Assembly: GCA_039720395.1 (NCBI GenBank)
Contig: CM077831.1
Span: forward strand, 8,358,333-8,422,332
DNA from: Liquidambar formosana
Taxonomy: Eukaryota; Streptophyta; Magnoliopsida; Saxifragales; Altingiaceae
Length of the DNA: 64,000 nt
Reading direction: 5' to 3'
The notes below the pieces were generated by a model that did not search any database, was not told where the DNA came from, and worked only from the letters and a program-made list of their open reading frames with translations. The translations under genes were made by a program, and so were the position numbers. Every line of letters begins with the position of its first letter. The first letter of the stretch is position 1. Positions 8,946 through 21,063 of the stretch are shown piece after piece.

Positions 8946-11676
8946 CTAATGATCTCCCGTGGTTCTTCTCTTTCTACTTGACTCGCCTCTACCACGACCA
9001 GCATGAGGATTCCTTTGGGGTGGCATTGGTTGTGGTGGACTGCAGTGTGGAGACCTGTTGCAAAGAAATCAATTAATAAAGAAGGGTTATGATTTTAGCT
9101 CCTATGATTGGAATGAACAAAGGGAATGTTTTACAGTGGGATTTAGTCGCCCCTCTAGCACAGAGTTTGCCAAACTCATCCTAACAAGGTCCCGCCTTAA
9201 TCCCTCACTGAGTTCAAGGCACTCCTGTGCATACTCTCGGGGAACCTAAGAAATGAACATGATTGATAAATGATGAAAGAGGTTTTAAGGAAGGCAAAAG
9301 TTTAGAGTTTACATGCTCATAGCTTGAGTCAATCCTGGGGACTTCATCAAAAGCAGGGTGAGTAATATCAGTCCTCATGAACTCCAACCCATTGTATAGG
9401 TTCACTTGCCAATCGAGAACTGGGAGAGGCGGCTGTGCCATTCCCCCCATCTCATAATCCTCATCCCCATGAGTCATGCCTGTGGAGGACGCTATTGTGG
9501 AACTATGTCCATGAGCTCGCCGGCCCTGCAATAGACAATTGGCTTAAGAGGAGTGCTTGCATGAATCAATAATAAAAAGAATGGGATAGAGACTCACCCC
9601 TTGAGGTGGGAAGCCAATGACTCTAGGGCGCATCAGGAATTGATTACAGAAAGTCATGTAATCAGTATTAGGCGAGGTAAACTCCTCAGCATCCCATCCA
9701 GTTAGAGCTTCCATCAGCTCATCCCCATCCAAAGAGTCGGTGTGCCTCATATTCAAGGGAAGCGAGACAGGGGTAAGAGCAGCATCCACTCGTCCTTTCA
9801 CCTGCCTAGGGACGCGCTCTCCCAAGTACCAGTATCGCCCAGAGGGACCCTCAAAGAGTACCTTCTTCCCAGTCAACTCCAAACAGGATGCACACCTCTT
9901 AGGCAACCTAGCTTCCCACAGTCCCCATGGGCTCCACTCTACCTGTTGAATTTGAAAAAAATGATGAGCAAGATAATAAGGGTGAATGAAAGAAAAGAAT
10001 GAGGGAGAAGGATTACCATATCAGCATTTAGACTTGCCAAGTACGCCCTTGCATGGGCGTAGTCATGCCTATTGGGGGCATGCACAGCTATCTTGTTGGG
10101 AGCATAGTTCCCAAGTATGGGCCATTCCTATATCTCATTGTCCAGTGTGGGGTGGCACAGTCCCAGATATTCATAGTACCATATCTGTCAAAATTCAAGA
10201 AAAGCATTAAAATTAAGTCAAGTTTGAGAGGAATTTAAAAGTTAAACATTTTTATTTACCTCCCAAACAAATGGAAGCCCACCAAAATTCTTGGAAACAC
10301 CTCGGGACATGTCGGACATGGATCTCTACATGGTGGCTAGTGCTGCCCCTCCCCAGTTATACCTCCCCATTTTGTGGACATCCACCATGGAAGCAAGATA
10401 GCCCAATTGTGCCATGTCATTGGCACCAACAAAGAGAGTGCAAGAGAGCATATAGATCATGAATGCCCTAGCTATGCACTTGGGAGCCACTCCCGCACCT
10501 TCTACTTGGTTGGCAAAATTCTCGAATAGCCATGTCCTCCTAACACCACGTGAGCCCGCCTCAATATCCATCCCCAACATAGTGAGGAGATAGGCACTAT
10601 CCGTGTTGGCGTCCCCATAGAATTCCAACCTCTTTCCCTTGAGGCTTAAACCGATGATGATTGAAAAATCCTTGGGAGTCATGGTCATTTCCCCAAAACT
10701 AAAGTGGAAGGTGTTGGTGGTATCCCACTATAGCTCAGCTAAGGCAAGGAGGGCTTGCCTATCCCATTGTTCATTCCATAGGGAGTCAAGAAACCAACTA
10801 AAACCCGCCTTCTTTATGAAGTCTCTTGCGGAAGGTTGAGTGTGTTCCATATGCTTCCACCACCCAATAAGATTCTTTATCGAAGACCTTGTGCGTAGGT
10901 CCTGGAAGTTGGGCTAATCAAGAAGAATGATTCACCTAGTTAGTGTAAAAATCATATGCAAGCATTGATAATTGGCTTTTAAAAAACTAAGTCTTTTAGC
11001 TCATGAACAAGTAAACCTTGCTTTGAAAGTTTATGAAAACATTGGTTTTATTCTTCAAACTCATGATCATTGGTAAACCATGCATTCCAAGACCATGGAA
11101 ACATGGATTTTTCAAAGAAAATAATAAGCAAACTTTGTTTTCCAAAGTGGTTTTTTAAGGAAAAAATAAGCAAACCTTGTTCATGAAAACATTGGTTTTT
11201 CAAAAATATAGCAAACTTTGTTTTTCAAAGTTCATGAAAATGCTTGGTTTTGTTTCTAAAATCAATTAGAAATGAATGCCTATGATTTTGCCTTACAATA
11301 CACATCAATTTTACAAAGATTGGATGAATTTTCATCATTCAAGCATTTTATCAAACACTTGGTGGGCACTATTCACCAAGTTTTCAAATTGAATTCTTTT
11401 CACATCCAATCCTTGCCAAAATCAATGGGCATTGCAAACATTACTAGGAATACTCATAGAGAGTTCATGGGAATGCATTTCAACCAACAAAAATGAAAAT
11501 TTCAAAGAAAAGTTTAAAATGGGTAAGCTTACCTCTTGCTTGGAATGGAGAAAAGAGAGATGATTCCTTGGTTCTAGAAGCAATTTCTCTTGAGGAACAT
11601 CATATATTGGTGCCTTGTATCTACTCTTTGAGTCAAGGAATGGATACTTTGAAGTGGAGTCTTCATTGGGATCCAT
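8946..11676 (-). pseudogene. Antisense gene a1 of Tat element A1: spliced plant mobile domain (MAIN/PP7-long-form-like) protein with stops
   Basis: Minus-strand exons with GT-AG borders: 11676-11533 (ATG at 11676, MDPNEDSTSKYPFLD), 10901-10260, 10184-10017, 9942-9598, 9525-9313, 9245-9135, and a last exon about 9054-8946. The first six keep phase 0 and encode about 541 codons. The phase into the last, Arg/Gly-rich exon (AGRGRGESSRKRR, stop TAG 8946-8948) does not fit, so an indel or other splice site is needed there. Plant-mobile-domain signatures are FGEMTMTPKDFSIIIGLSL, YNWGGAALATM, SKNFGG and the WYYEYLG region, in the expected order. In-frame TAG codons at 10728-10730, 10326-10328 and 10128-10130 make this copy non-functional. 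The family includes MAINTENANCE OF MERISTEMS in hosts; its role inside a retrotransposon is unknown. Confidence 0.78.
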
Positions 11677-11963
11677 GGTGGATGAACTAGCTTGTTTTGA
11701 GCAAAAATGGGTTTAATGGGTTTTTGATTTGCAAAGTGCTGCAAATTTCTTGTTTTTGATGTGAAATTGGGTGTTAATGATGCTATTTCATGTGTATGAA
11801 TCCCTCTTGAAGTGTGGATTTGAATGCCCTTAGGTGTTGAAGTGATTTTGCAAAATGGGGTATGCTTCCTAGAGAGAGAAACTCTCAATTTTCGGGTTGG
11901 CTTGAATGGGGGGTATGAATAGTGCCCCTTGTGTTTTAAAAACCCAGAATTTTCAGCATTAGG

Positions 11964-12042
11964 CTCGGGTGACCACCCAAGCCTTGGGCGGCTAGCCACC
12001 AGGGCCTGGGCGGCTAGCCTCCCGAGGCCTGGTGGTCACCCA
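11964..12042. repeat. GC-rich palindromic island upstream of antisense gene a1
   Basis: Same module as at 8641-8722: CTCGGGTGACCACCC arm, two GGCGGCTAGCC copies and a GGTGGTCACCCAAG arm. It lies about 290 bp upstream of the a1 start codon on the minus strand. A TATTCATACCCCCC sequence between island and gene resembles the LTR's TATAAATACCCCC start region (weak). Confidence 0.8.
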
Positions 12043-12319
12043 AGCCACTTTGTTTTGGCTTTCTCCCTCGCTTTGTCTCGCCTTAGCGCGTGATTAAACC
12101 TCCTTCCAAATAAGATATTCAACACTTTTTGAGCTTAAAATCAATCAAATTTCACCTTGAAATCAATTCTTTGAATTGATTTTATGTTCAAAAGGGTTGA
12201 ATATATTTCCCCTGTGCCATGCCAACTCAAGTGACAATGTGTTAAGGCACTTTCTCTTTGCATCATGCTTGTTCAATCTTGATAAATTGATCATATACTC
12301 TCATTTCAAATCTTGATTT

Positions 12320-13660
12320 TCCATCCCACTTGGTTGAATATATTCATCACTTGAATATATTCTTCTATTTCAAAAGTGTATTCGCCCTTTGAATATGCTT
12401 CTCAGTTTCAAATCCTCATTCTCTATCTTATTTGGTTAAATATATTCATCACTTGAATATATTCTTCCATTTCAAAAGTGTATTCACCCTTTGAATATGC
12501 TTCTCAGTTTCAAATCCTCATTCTCTATCTTACTTGGTTGAATATATTCATCACTTGAATATATTCTTCCATTTCAAAAGTGTATTCACCCTTTGAATAT
12601 GCTTCTCAGTTTCAAATCCTCATTCTCTATCTTACTTGGTTGAATATATTCATCACTTGAATATATTCTTCCATTTCAAAAGTGTATTCACCCTTTGAAT
12701 ATGCTTCTCAGTTTCAAATCCTCATTCTCTATCTTACTTAGTTGAATATATTCATCACTCGAATATATTTTTCCATTTCAAAAGTGTATTCACCCTTTGA
12801 ATATGCTTCTCAGTTTCAAATCCTCATTCTCTATCTTACTTGGTTAAATATATTCATCGCTTGAATATATTTCTCCATTTCAATGGTATGTTCATCACTT
12901 GAACATACTTCTCAGATCTTTTGTCACTTACTTGGTTAATATATCCATCGCATGGATATATTTCTCCATTTCAATGGTATATTCATCACTTGAGTATACT
13001 TCTCAGATCATTTGTCACTTACTTGGTTAAATATATTCATCACTTGAATATATTTCTCCATTTCAATGGTATACTCATCACTTGAGTACACTTCTCAGTT
13101 CATTGTCACTTACTTGGTTAAATATATTCATCACTTGAATATATTTCTCCATTTCAATGGTGTGTTCATCACTTGAACATACTTCTCAGATCATTTATCA
13201 CTTACTTGGTTAAATATATTCGTGACCTGAATATATTTCTTCATTTCAATGGTATACTCATCACTTGAGTATACTTCTCAGTTCATTATCAATCACTTGG
13301 CTAAATGTATTCATGACTAGAATATATTTCTCCATTTCAAAGGTATGTTTATCACTTGAACGTACTTCTCAGTCTTTTTCAATCACAAAGTACACTCATC
13401 ACTTGAGTATACTTCTCAGCATCTTTTCACTACTTGGTTAAATATATTCGTGACCTGAATATATTTCTCTATTTCAAAAGTGTATTCTTCGAATATGCTT
13501 CTTAGATTTCATTCTCAATCACTTGGTTAAATATATTCCTGACCAGAATATATTTCTCCATTTCAAAAGTATGTTCATTCGTAGTGGCTTGAATATGCTT
13601 CTCTTATCAATTCTCAACCCCCAGTGGTTTAAGTATACTCATGACTTGAGTACACTTCCT
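12320..13660 (+). repeat. Tandem repeats in the 3' untranslated region of Tat element A1 (102-bp unit, then diverged units)
   Basis: At least five near-identical units with a period of 102 bp (CTCTATCTTA at 12421, 12523, 12625, 12727, 12829) are built from TTGAATATATTC / CATCACTTGAA / CTTCTCAGTTTCAAATCC. From 12840 to about 13660 the same words continue as degenerate units of roughly 90-120 bp. The array sits between the antisense genes and the polypurine tract, where Tat elements are known to carry hypervariable tandem repeats. No coding potential. Confidence 0.9.
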
Positions 13661-13781
13661 TGTTTCAATCTCAGGTTTTCAACTTCCTAATCTTGTTGGT
13701 ATCAGTGTGTGATTTCTCCAGGTTTTTTTGGCAAAAATGGGTTGTTCTTTATCATTGGTTCACAAGTGTAACTTGTTCGCC

Positions 13782-13792
13782 AATGAGGGGCT
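13782..13792 (+). other. Polypurine tract of A1
   Basis: AATGAGGGG followed by CTTC ends directly at the LTR start (TGTCACACC) and is the likely plus-strand primer site. Confidence 0.55.
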
Positions 13793-14504
13793 TCTGTCAC
13801 ACCGCATTTTTGCACCACCTTACTAGGGCTCATCATTTCATGCATGTTTTTGTTTTGTTTTTGAGTCTAGTCACTTGCATTAGTTTCCTAGGGTCACAAG
13901 GACAAAGGATATGAATTTTGGTTCAATTCAGAGTTGATCTTGAGGGATAATAAGAGCTTTTGTGACTTGAGGGGCATAATCGTGTTTTAAGTCCCAAACT
14001 TTTCATTTGACCTTGAAATGATCTCCAAATTGTCAATTGGAGTTCATATGGATGCATAAGAGGTATTTCTAGTGTCAATTTGATGAATCAATGGCTCGGG
14101 ATTAAAATGGCTCGATGTAGTTCAAGTTGGTTAATTGACCCTTCTTTGGGTTAGCTCTAATTGACTCACAATTACCAACCAAACCTTTTCAAATTGACTT
14201 TCATTAGTCATCATTTTACCCCCAAAAGTGTTTTATGAAGTTCAATTTTGATATGGAAAGCATTTGGTTTGACCCTATGTGCATGCCTATGCTTAGCAAA
14301 GGTAGAGCATAGCGGTTAACCGCTTTGTTCAAACCTAACCATGCCCCCATGGTTAGTGGTTTTCACCCTAAAATGTTCAAAAACATATTCCTCATCGAAA
14401 CACAGTCGTTTTGGCTTTTGTTTCATCAAAATCGGAGTTAATTTGCCCCCTGAAACACTTCTAGAAGGATTAGGAGTTAAAATAGGGCAAAAATCCGGAG
14501 TGGG

Positions 14505-14584
14505 CTCGGGTGACCACCCAGCCCCGGGCGGCTAGCCGCCTGGGCCCAGGTGGCTAGCCGCCCAGGCCCTGGTGGTCACCCGAG
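14505..14584. repeat. Palindromic GC island in A1 LTR
   Basis: CTCGGGTGACCACCC ... GGTGGTCACCCGAG arms enclose the perfect palindrome GGCGGCTAGCCGCC (14527-14540) and a second near copy. It is about 200 bp upstream of the TATA box. Confidence 0.9.
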
Positions 14585-14782
14585 AGCACTTTCCTATTTA
14601 CTCTATGTTTCCTTACTGAAGCGGATTTCTCCCTATTTTTACGAACAAGGACTCTTTTGGACAAGTTTCCTTCTAATTTTTGGTAACTTCTGAGTTACTT
14701 AAGCCCCAAGGGGGTCTCTAATAGCCCTAGGGTTAATTTTTAGGGTTTTAATCCCAGCCATTGGTTAATCCTAATTGAAGTC

Positions 14783-14790
14783 TATAAATA
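14783..14790 (+). promoter_or_regulatory. TATA box of A1 LTR
   Basis: TATAAATA followed by CCCCCC. The same box is found at 25592, 44756 and 55957 in the other A-family LTRs, so the LTR promoter position is well supported by comparison. Confidence 0.75.
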
Positions 14791-16514
14791 CCCCCCTATG
14801 CTTCAGCACAAGGGGAGCCACTTTTTGCTTAAAAACCTAAGTGTTTGAGAGAGAATAAGAGAGAGAGACTTGAAGGAGAGCTGGAGTTCTTGCTGTAGCC
14901 TTTGGAGAACATTGGTTCAAGACATCCATAAGAGGAAGAGAGAGTCTCTACAGCAGCAAGGAAGCTTCTTCCTAAGGTATTCCCCATTCCTTTTTATGCT
15001 GAATATGGGTTTTCATATAGGATAGGTCTGTTACATGTTAAAGGTAGCATTTTTATCATGTATTAACACTCTAGCTAGTTAATATACATGAAATATTTAC
15101 TGTTTATCATGAGTTTAGCATGCTTTAGGGCTGTCCTATATGTTTTTAAGCATAATTGTGATTTATGTGCTTCTGTTGTCCTTGTTTTAGGATAGGGTCA
15201 TTGTATGCTAGAGTTAGGGTATTTTGCCATGTTCTATTACCTTAGTTGGTTGATATGCATAATTTAGGTCCTGTTTAATTTGGTTTTAGCATGCTTTGAG
15301 TTTATTTTGTGTGTTTTTGAGCATATTTGTGAGTTTAGGGTTTTAGTGTCCTTGTTTTAGGTTAGTTTCATACAGCATGTTAAAGTAGGTCCTTTTATTG
15401 TTTTTTTTTTTTTTCGTAGTGCTGTGTATGTCTTACATATGGAGTAAATATGATGTTTTTGCATGCATGTTAGTTCATTCTAGGGTTTTTATGCGTAATA
15501 TGGTTCTAGGATTGTGTTAGGGCTTATGAAAGTTTGCTGTTTTTGTTATTGGCATGTTTAGTGGATGATTTTAGGTCATAACACTATTCTGTCCAGATTT
15601 GCATGTTAGTGTGTTTGCATGGTTTTGAGCACGTGTAAGGGTGTAAATAGGTGTGGTGTTTGTCCTATGGCAAGTAAGGCTGCCAATGCTTGAAATGGCT
15701 AATGCTTGGAGCTATTGCGCTCAGGTAAGCGGGTGTGAAGGTGCCCCAATTCACCTCTCTTCCTAACTCTTTCCCTTCTCCCTCTTTAGGGTTAATTTTT
15801 AATACAAGTCTATGGTTTAAATCAAGGGTTTCCTTAACCAACAAAATTCTGTTTTTTTATCAAGGTTTCCATTTTGTGGAAGTTTTCCTAAATTCAAACG
15901 TTGTTTATTCAACTCTTTTGATCAAATAAGGAAACCTAGGGTTTTTACCATAGGTTTATATTAGGACTTAACCCTAGTTCTAATCGAACTACGTGGACTT
16001 TGATCCATATATTTCGTTGCATGGTACGTAGGCGCTCTTCGTGAGGCTCAAGTCCATTCTAGGATCCAAGCATCCTAGGTTTATTTCTGTTTTCTTTTCT
16101 TTTTTTTCTTTTTTTTCTGTTTTATTTGTTTGTTATGCATGGATGGATGAATAAAATATATGATATGCATGCAATTCTTGTGATGATATACTTGCTGATT
16201 TTTGTATGGAAAGATTTTAATTTAGCCCAAATAAACCTGAGAGACCGAAAGGGTGACATGGGTGCCTATAGGCTTTGCCTAGAACCTTCCCATGTCATAA
16301 CTTAGCCTCCGAATCCCCGATTTCTTTGGTTTCCAAAGGACTGTTTTTGCCTTTCCTTTTAAACATGGAGTCATTCAAATTGTTTTCCTAAAACAAACTA
16401 TTTCTAGGGTTTTCTTTATTTCCTTTAAAAAATAAGGTGGCGACTCCTTTCCTTTTTCTTTTTCAAACCTATTTCCTCCTCAACACCTTGTGGGCCCGAT
16501 TTCCGGGGTTCACA

Positions 16515-17283
16515 GAAGCCAACACGAATCCTCCTCATTTTCAAAGTGTTATCACAGCAAAGAGATCAAACTCACTCAACTTTGGGAAAAAAAAGAAAAA
16601 AAAAGAAAACGAAAGAGAATAGGAGAAAAGAAAAGTGATTTTCGTCACTTTGCAACAGTAGAAACTTCAATCTTGTGTTTGGGTATGAAAACGTTGGAAT
16701 TGGACATAACACGTGAAATACAAAGTTGTGGAGAATTGAATTATCTTTCTAGGAAGACCAATTTCATCCCATTCTGAGTTCAGAGTCAAACGTTATGTTT
16801 AAAATACGCTCAATGGTTTAAAAAAAAACTACTGCTGAATTATGATGAATTTCACTCTCAAAAAACCCTATCCTCCTCCTTTTAAGGCATTAAGAGAGTA
16901 TATATATCTGAAAACTAGAGTTTTCCTTTCCTTTCTAGACTAGGTTTCTTGGAGAATAATCAAAAGATATTACCAATAATGATAAAAGTCTTCTAATCTA
17001 AATAGGAAAGGAGAATTGCCTTTCTAAAAATTAGGAGACTGACTGCTAACACGCATATGCATGTATCGCATGTGCGAACACACACCTTTCGTATATGTAC
17101 ACATGTTAGTGGCACGATAAAAATGACTAATTTGATGAAATAAATTTCCCTTATTTTAAACAAATAATCCCATGTTGTGATTTGCACTAATCTTTCAAGA
17201 ATAATTCGTAAATAACCACACTGAACTCATCATCGGGGTTATGGGGCTTATGATGACAACGGGTACAAAATGGGGTGTCTACA
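16515..17283 (-). mobile_element. 3' LTR of element B (minus strand), truncated by insertion of A1
   Basis: On the minus strand it starts TGTAGACACCCCATTTT at 17283. It is a direct repeat of 23690-24451 (shared ATCACA-CAAAGAGATCA, GATTTTCGTCACTTTGCAA and CACATGTTAGTGGCACGATAA blocks). The similarity stops exactly where the A1 LTR ends. The most economical reading is that A1 inserted into this LTR and the rest lies left of A1, outside the window. Confidence 0.8.
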
Positions 17284-17301
17284 GTTGCCCCTCTTTTGGC
17301 T
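17284..17301 (-). other. Polypurine tract of element B
   Basis: Minus strand AGCCAAAAGAGGGGCAAC immediately precedes the LTR start TGTAGAC; it fixes the orientation of the element. Confidence 0.7.
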
Positions 17302-17635
17302 GAGTTTTGCATTTGCAATACAAAAGTCAAAAGCCTAAAAAGACAAAACATTTTTTCGGTTGGCATCCTAAAGTCCACACACACACACACATGCAATAAG
17401 GTCGTGCTAAGCTCAACTAACTACCTACATACTTCGCAGGGATTAGACCTAGCATAGTTCATGCAAAACAATGGGGGCACTCAATAAGTAATTTCTTGAA
17501 ACTACCAACCGCGAAGATCAATATGAAAATTTTATTCCTTTTCTAGGGAATAAACAAGAGGTTTCATCCCTTTTTCGGGGAATGAATAAGAAAACACTAA
17601 TGATAGAAACTTCATCCATTTTCGTGTGGATAAAG

Positions 17636-17942
17636 GTGCAATCCCTTTTCCTGTGGATCACAAAAAAAAACATAGAACATCCCTTTTCCGATGGATCGCA
17701 AACAAACATAGAAGATCATTTTTCTTGTGGATCACAAACAAACATAAAAGACCCATTTTCCTGTAAGTCACAAACAAGCATAGAAAACCCCTTTTCCTGT
17801 GGGTCACAAACATAGAAGAGCTCTTTTCCTGTGGATCACAAAGAAATATAGAAGACCCTTTTTCCTGTGGATCACAAAGAAATATAGAAGACCCCTTTTC
17901 CTGTGGGTCACAAACATAGAAGATCCTTTTTCTTGTGGATCA
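17636..17942 (-). repeat. Tandem repeat, ~32-38 bp unit, element B
   Basis: About nine copies of CCTTTTCCTGTGGATCACAAA followed by a CATAGAAGA spacer, with small length differences. It lies near the 3' end of element B; no coding sense seen. Confidence 0.85.
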
Positions 17943-17978
17943 ATCATAAAAATAGTGATGAAGTGCCCCTAAAGGTGA

Positions 17979-18350
17979 GAAAGAATTCCATCTAGAACTC
18001 AAACCCAAAGGTGTCCATCTGGACAAGCAGGAACTCTATCTAGAGTTCAAACCCAAAAACAATGATAAGGTGCCTCGCAAGGCAAGTAAGAATTCTATCT
18101 AGAATTCAAACCCAAAGATGTCCATCTAGACAGACAAGAACTCTATTTAGAATTCAAACCTAAAGACAATGATAAGATGCCTCGCAAGGCAAGTAAGAAT
18201 TCTATCTAGAATTCAAACCTAAAGGTGTCCATTTGGACAAGTAGGAACTCTATCTAGAGTTCAAACCCAAAAATAGTAATAAGATGCCTCATAAGGCGAG
18301 TAAGAATTCTATCTAGAATTCAAACCCAACGACTATAAATGCAGTAGACT
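17979..18350 (-). repeat. Tandem repeat, 107-bp unit, element B
   Basis: Units start with GTAAGAATTCTATCTAG at 18086, 18193 and 18300, and a variant near 17979. Each contains near-palindromes GAATTC-TATCTA-GAATTC and AACTCTATCTAGAGTT. Confidence 0.85.
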
Positions 18351-18736
18351 AGCCAAGTAATTAATAGAGAATATATCATGAGAAAGACCTCATCCCTTTT
18401 ATAGGGAATGCACAAGAAAACATCAAATCACTCAAATGCATATGGATGCAGACCCTACTTCAAGGAATAAATTATAGGAACAAACCCTAGTCTAAGGGAT
18501 GAACAAAAACATGATTCATAGAACAAGCACAAGAAGAGAAGATTCTCAAGACATGATAAGGAGGATATTGATTCATGAAATCACAACGGATAATCTCTAA
18601 AACGTTCTTTTACTTTGGGACACATCCTTTACAAGGTTCACTTTGCCCCTTGTTCAAAATTCTTCCTTCTATTTTTATCATTCTCTTTTTACTTTCATTT
18701 TTGTTTTTCTTTTCCTTCTCTTTTTTCAAGCCCTAA

Positions 18737-18780
18737 ATTTTGCCTAAGCCGCCCTTTTGGGTTTTCAACCTAGCAAGCGT
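18737..18780 (-). other. Conserved Tat post-integrase block in element B
   Basis: On the minus strand it reads TTGCTAGGTTGAAAACCC, then AAAGGGCGGCTTAGGC, nearly identical to 6955-6998 just after the A1 integrase stop. It identifies B as a Tat derivative whose pol has been lost. Confidence 0.75.
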
Positions 18781-18803
18781 TCTCTCTTTTTCATCGAATT
18801 CAC

Positions 18804-19343
18804 ACCAGTGTGATAATCACCAATCATATTATGACATATTAGCCCCCTCAAAGGATAATTTTCACCATTACAATCTTTCCAATGGCATTAAACTACTTGA
18901 AACCTTCTTTAATGGTAGAAATCAACAAAGTATTAATCTTCCTTTTTGAATTATCAATGGTTCAACATTCTAACACACGAGTCTTTTGTACATGCCCTTT
19001 GCATCAACAATGATGTGGCTGCACCTATAAAGGTTGCCTATGTACCTGAAAAGGGATCACCAAAAAAAGTTGCCTATGTACCCAAAAGGTTGCCTATGTA
19101 CCAGTGTGATAATCACCAATCATATTATGACATATTAGCCCCCTCAAAGGATAAATTTCACCATTACAATCTTTCCAGTGGCATTAAACTACTTGAAACC
19201 TTCTTTAATGGTAGACATCAACAAAGTGTTAATCTTCCTTTTTGAATTATCAATGGTTCAACTTTCTAACACACGAGTCTTTTGTACATGCCCTTTGCAT
19301 CAACAATGATGTGGCTGCACCTATAAAGGTTGCCTATGTACCC
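18804..19343 (-). repeat. 296-bp tandem duplication in element B
   Basis: ACCAGTGTGATAATCACC starts at 18804 and again at 19100, and the copies stay aligned to GCCTATGTACC at 19343. The second copy lacks the last part of the unit. The minus strand carries the GGTACATAGGCAACC phrase known from Tat 3' regions. Confidence 0.88.
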
Positions 19344-19572
19344 AAAAAAAGGATCAAGCTTTACGTAGTTAATCAACATACACTAGAGCAACTTCAATCA
19401 ATCAGAGATGACCTCTCTTTATTTTGATTTCCATTGTTTGTAGTTTAAGCATTAAAAGGGCAAGTATATTAACGCATGTGCTAGAAAAGCAAACTATATT
19501 AAACCCTTGGGAAAGTAAGCAATAAATTAATGCAAACCATTCATTGATAATTAGGAAACAACTATGTCAAAA

Positions 19573-19930
19573 TTATTGTCTCCAAACAATCTTTCCCTTT
19601 AGTTTTCTTGGTTTCAGCTTCCTTCTTCTCAAATTCTTTTTCTTTGCATTAGCTTCCTTCTTCTTAGCCTCAGCTTCCTTCTTCTTAAGGTATTCATCTT
19701 CATAAAAAATAAGTTCTTCATCCCTTACCTCAATCTCGGTTTCTTCCTTAGTTGTTTTCACTCCCTAGATGACTTCAATCTTTTGGAGTCTTTCCAAAAC
19801 AGGCATCATTGATCTTTCCATCATTTTTGTCATTATCACTTCCAATCTCTTTACCAAATCTTATTCAGCATCCATTTCAGCGACTTGTGATGTTTCTGCT
19901 CTTTCTAACCTTCCAAATAAGTTGCGGACC
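19573..19930 (-). pseudogene. Degraded coiled-coil ORF in element B, possibly a gag remnant
   Basis: One minus-strand frame gives LERAETSQVAEMDAE, then after a stop DLVKRLEVIMTKMMERSMM, then after another stop a very Lys/Glu-rich run (KKKEAEAKKKEANAKKK). It lies between the primer-binding site and the conserved post-integrase block, where gag would be expected. I cannot confirm homology; the low complexity makes chance similarity likely. Confidence 0.3.
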
Positions 19931-21044
19931 CAAGTTGATCATGTAGGATTCTTTTTAGAAGCAATGACTGGTTATCTCTGTAAAGAATATACCTTATAAA
20001 AGCCATTTACCATGATTATCCATAATGATTTCGCATCAATTTTCATCCAAACATGCCTCTAGAATAAAACCCATCAAAGACTAGAGAATTAAACCAAAAA
20101 AGGAACCTAGACACACTTAGAACAAGACTCAAAGACCTAAAAGGAAAAAATGGATAGAGACATAGACTCCTAAAATGACAACTAAAGACTTAGACAAGAG
20201 ATATGATAGTAATATGCAAAACCAAAAAGAAAAATCTATGAACCTAAAATGAATGGGCCTAATGCACCTAAGATGGACCAACAACAAGACCACACATAAA
20301 GAAAGAAGACTCAACTAACCCCAATACCCCTAAAATGAAAGACTTTAATGAATGAGATGCCCCTAGGAAAAAGAGATGGACCTAAAACTCTAAGAGAAAG
20401 CCCAACATAGAAACACATTATGGACACATGAAGTTAAGGATATCACATTGGGTTTAACCAACCAATGTTCATTCTTGTTCACATCTAGACCCATTAAAAT
20501 ATTCACACAATCTTCCATTCTTGTTTGGATCCAACCTATATTTCCTTTTTCTTTTTCTTTTTTTTTTTGGGCTTTGACCCAATTACAAAATCACACACCT
20601 CACTTCTCAATTGGGCCTAGACTTGAAAAGGAGAATAGACAATGATGGGCCTTGCCCCCTAGCCTACACAATATGGGCCTAAATGCAAATGCAATATGAC
20701 ATGCAAAGTGGCATACTTTCAATCAGGGTTATGCAAAAGGTTTTTAGGGGATACTAGTGTGGTCAGTTAATTAGGATTTCTTCTCTTTCAAAGGTCACCC
20801 AAGTTAGGGCGCTCAATGAACAGCCCGTTAACGTACTCACTAGCTTATCACAGGCTAGTAGCATAGGCTGTGGGTTGATGATGCCAACTTAAGTTGCTTA
20901 TAGGTGCGAATGGGACCTAGTTCTCTTATCGAATTGTCATCAAGGGTAAATAAGGTCTTTGTACATATGTGTGCAATTTGGTTTCCTTTAATCAAATTTC
21001 CTAATTAATTAAGGCTAACAAATACTACAGAATCTAACTCTCTA
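19931..21044 (-). other. Non-coding leader region of element B
   Basis: No gene recognised. This stretch joins the primer-binding site to the short ORF remnant and is AT-rich with many stops in all frames. Confidence 0.5.
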
Positions 21045-21063
21045 TCCCCAGCAGAGTTGCTAC
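21045..21063 (-). other. Primer-binding site of element B
   Basis: Minus strand GTAGCAACTCTGCTGGGGA directly follows the LTR end GGTGCTCACA. It matches, with changes, the TGGCGACTCCACTGGGGA site of elements A2 and A3, the form I recall for Ogre/Tat elements (tRNA-Arg primer). Confidence 0.75.

Larger units (their letters stand above)
13795..16514 (+). mobile_element. 3' LTR of Tat element A1
   Basis: Begins TGTCACACC and ends GGGGTTCACA; length 2720 bp, equal to the A3 LTR at 54968-57687, with which it is nearly colinear. A TATA box (TATAAATA) lies at 14783-14790. The palindromic GC island is at 14505-14584. Downstream of the TATA box are diverged ~170-bp units (GGATAGG at 15020 and 15190, a variant near 15360). 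Right of the LTR, GAAGC(C) aligns with AATCT of the uninterrupted sister LTR of element B, consistent with a diverged target duplication. Confidence 0.92.

Noticed and set aside
11574..11999. Minus-strand open frame of about 140 codons upstream of gene a1
   Set aside because: It starts inside the palindromic island and overlaps the likely promoter and first exon of a1 in another frame; composition is not protein-like.
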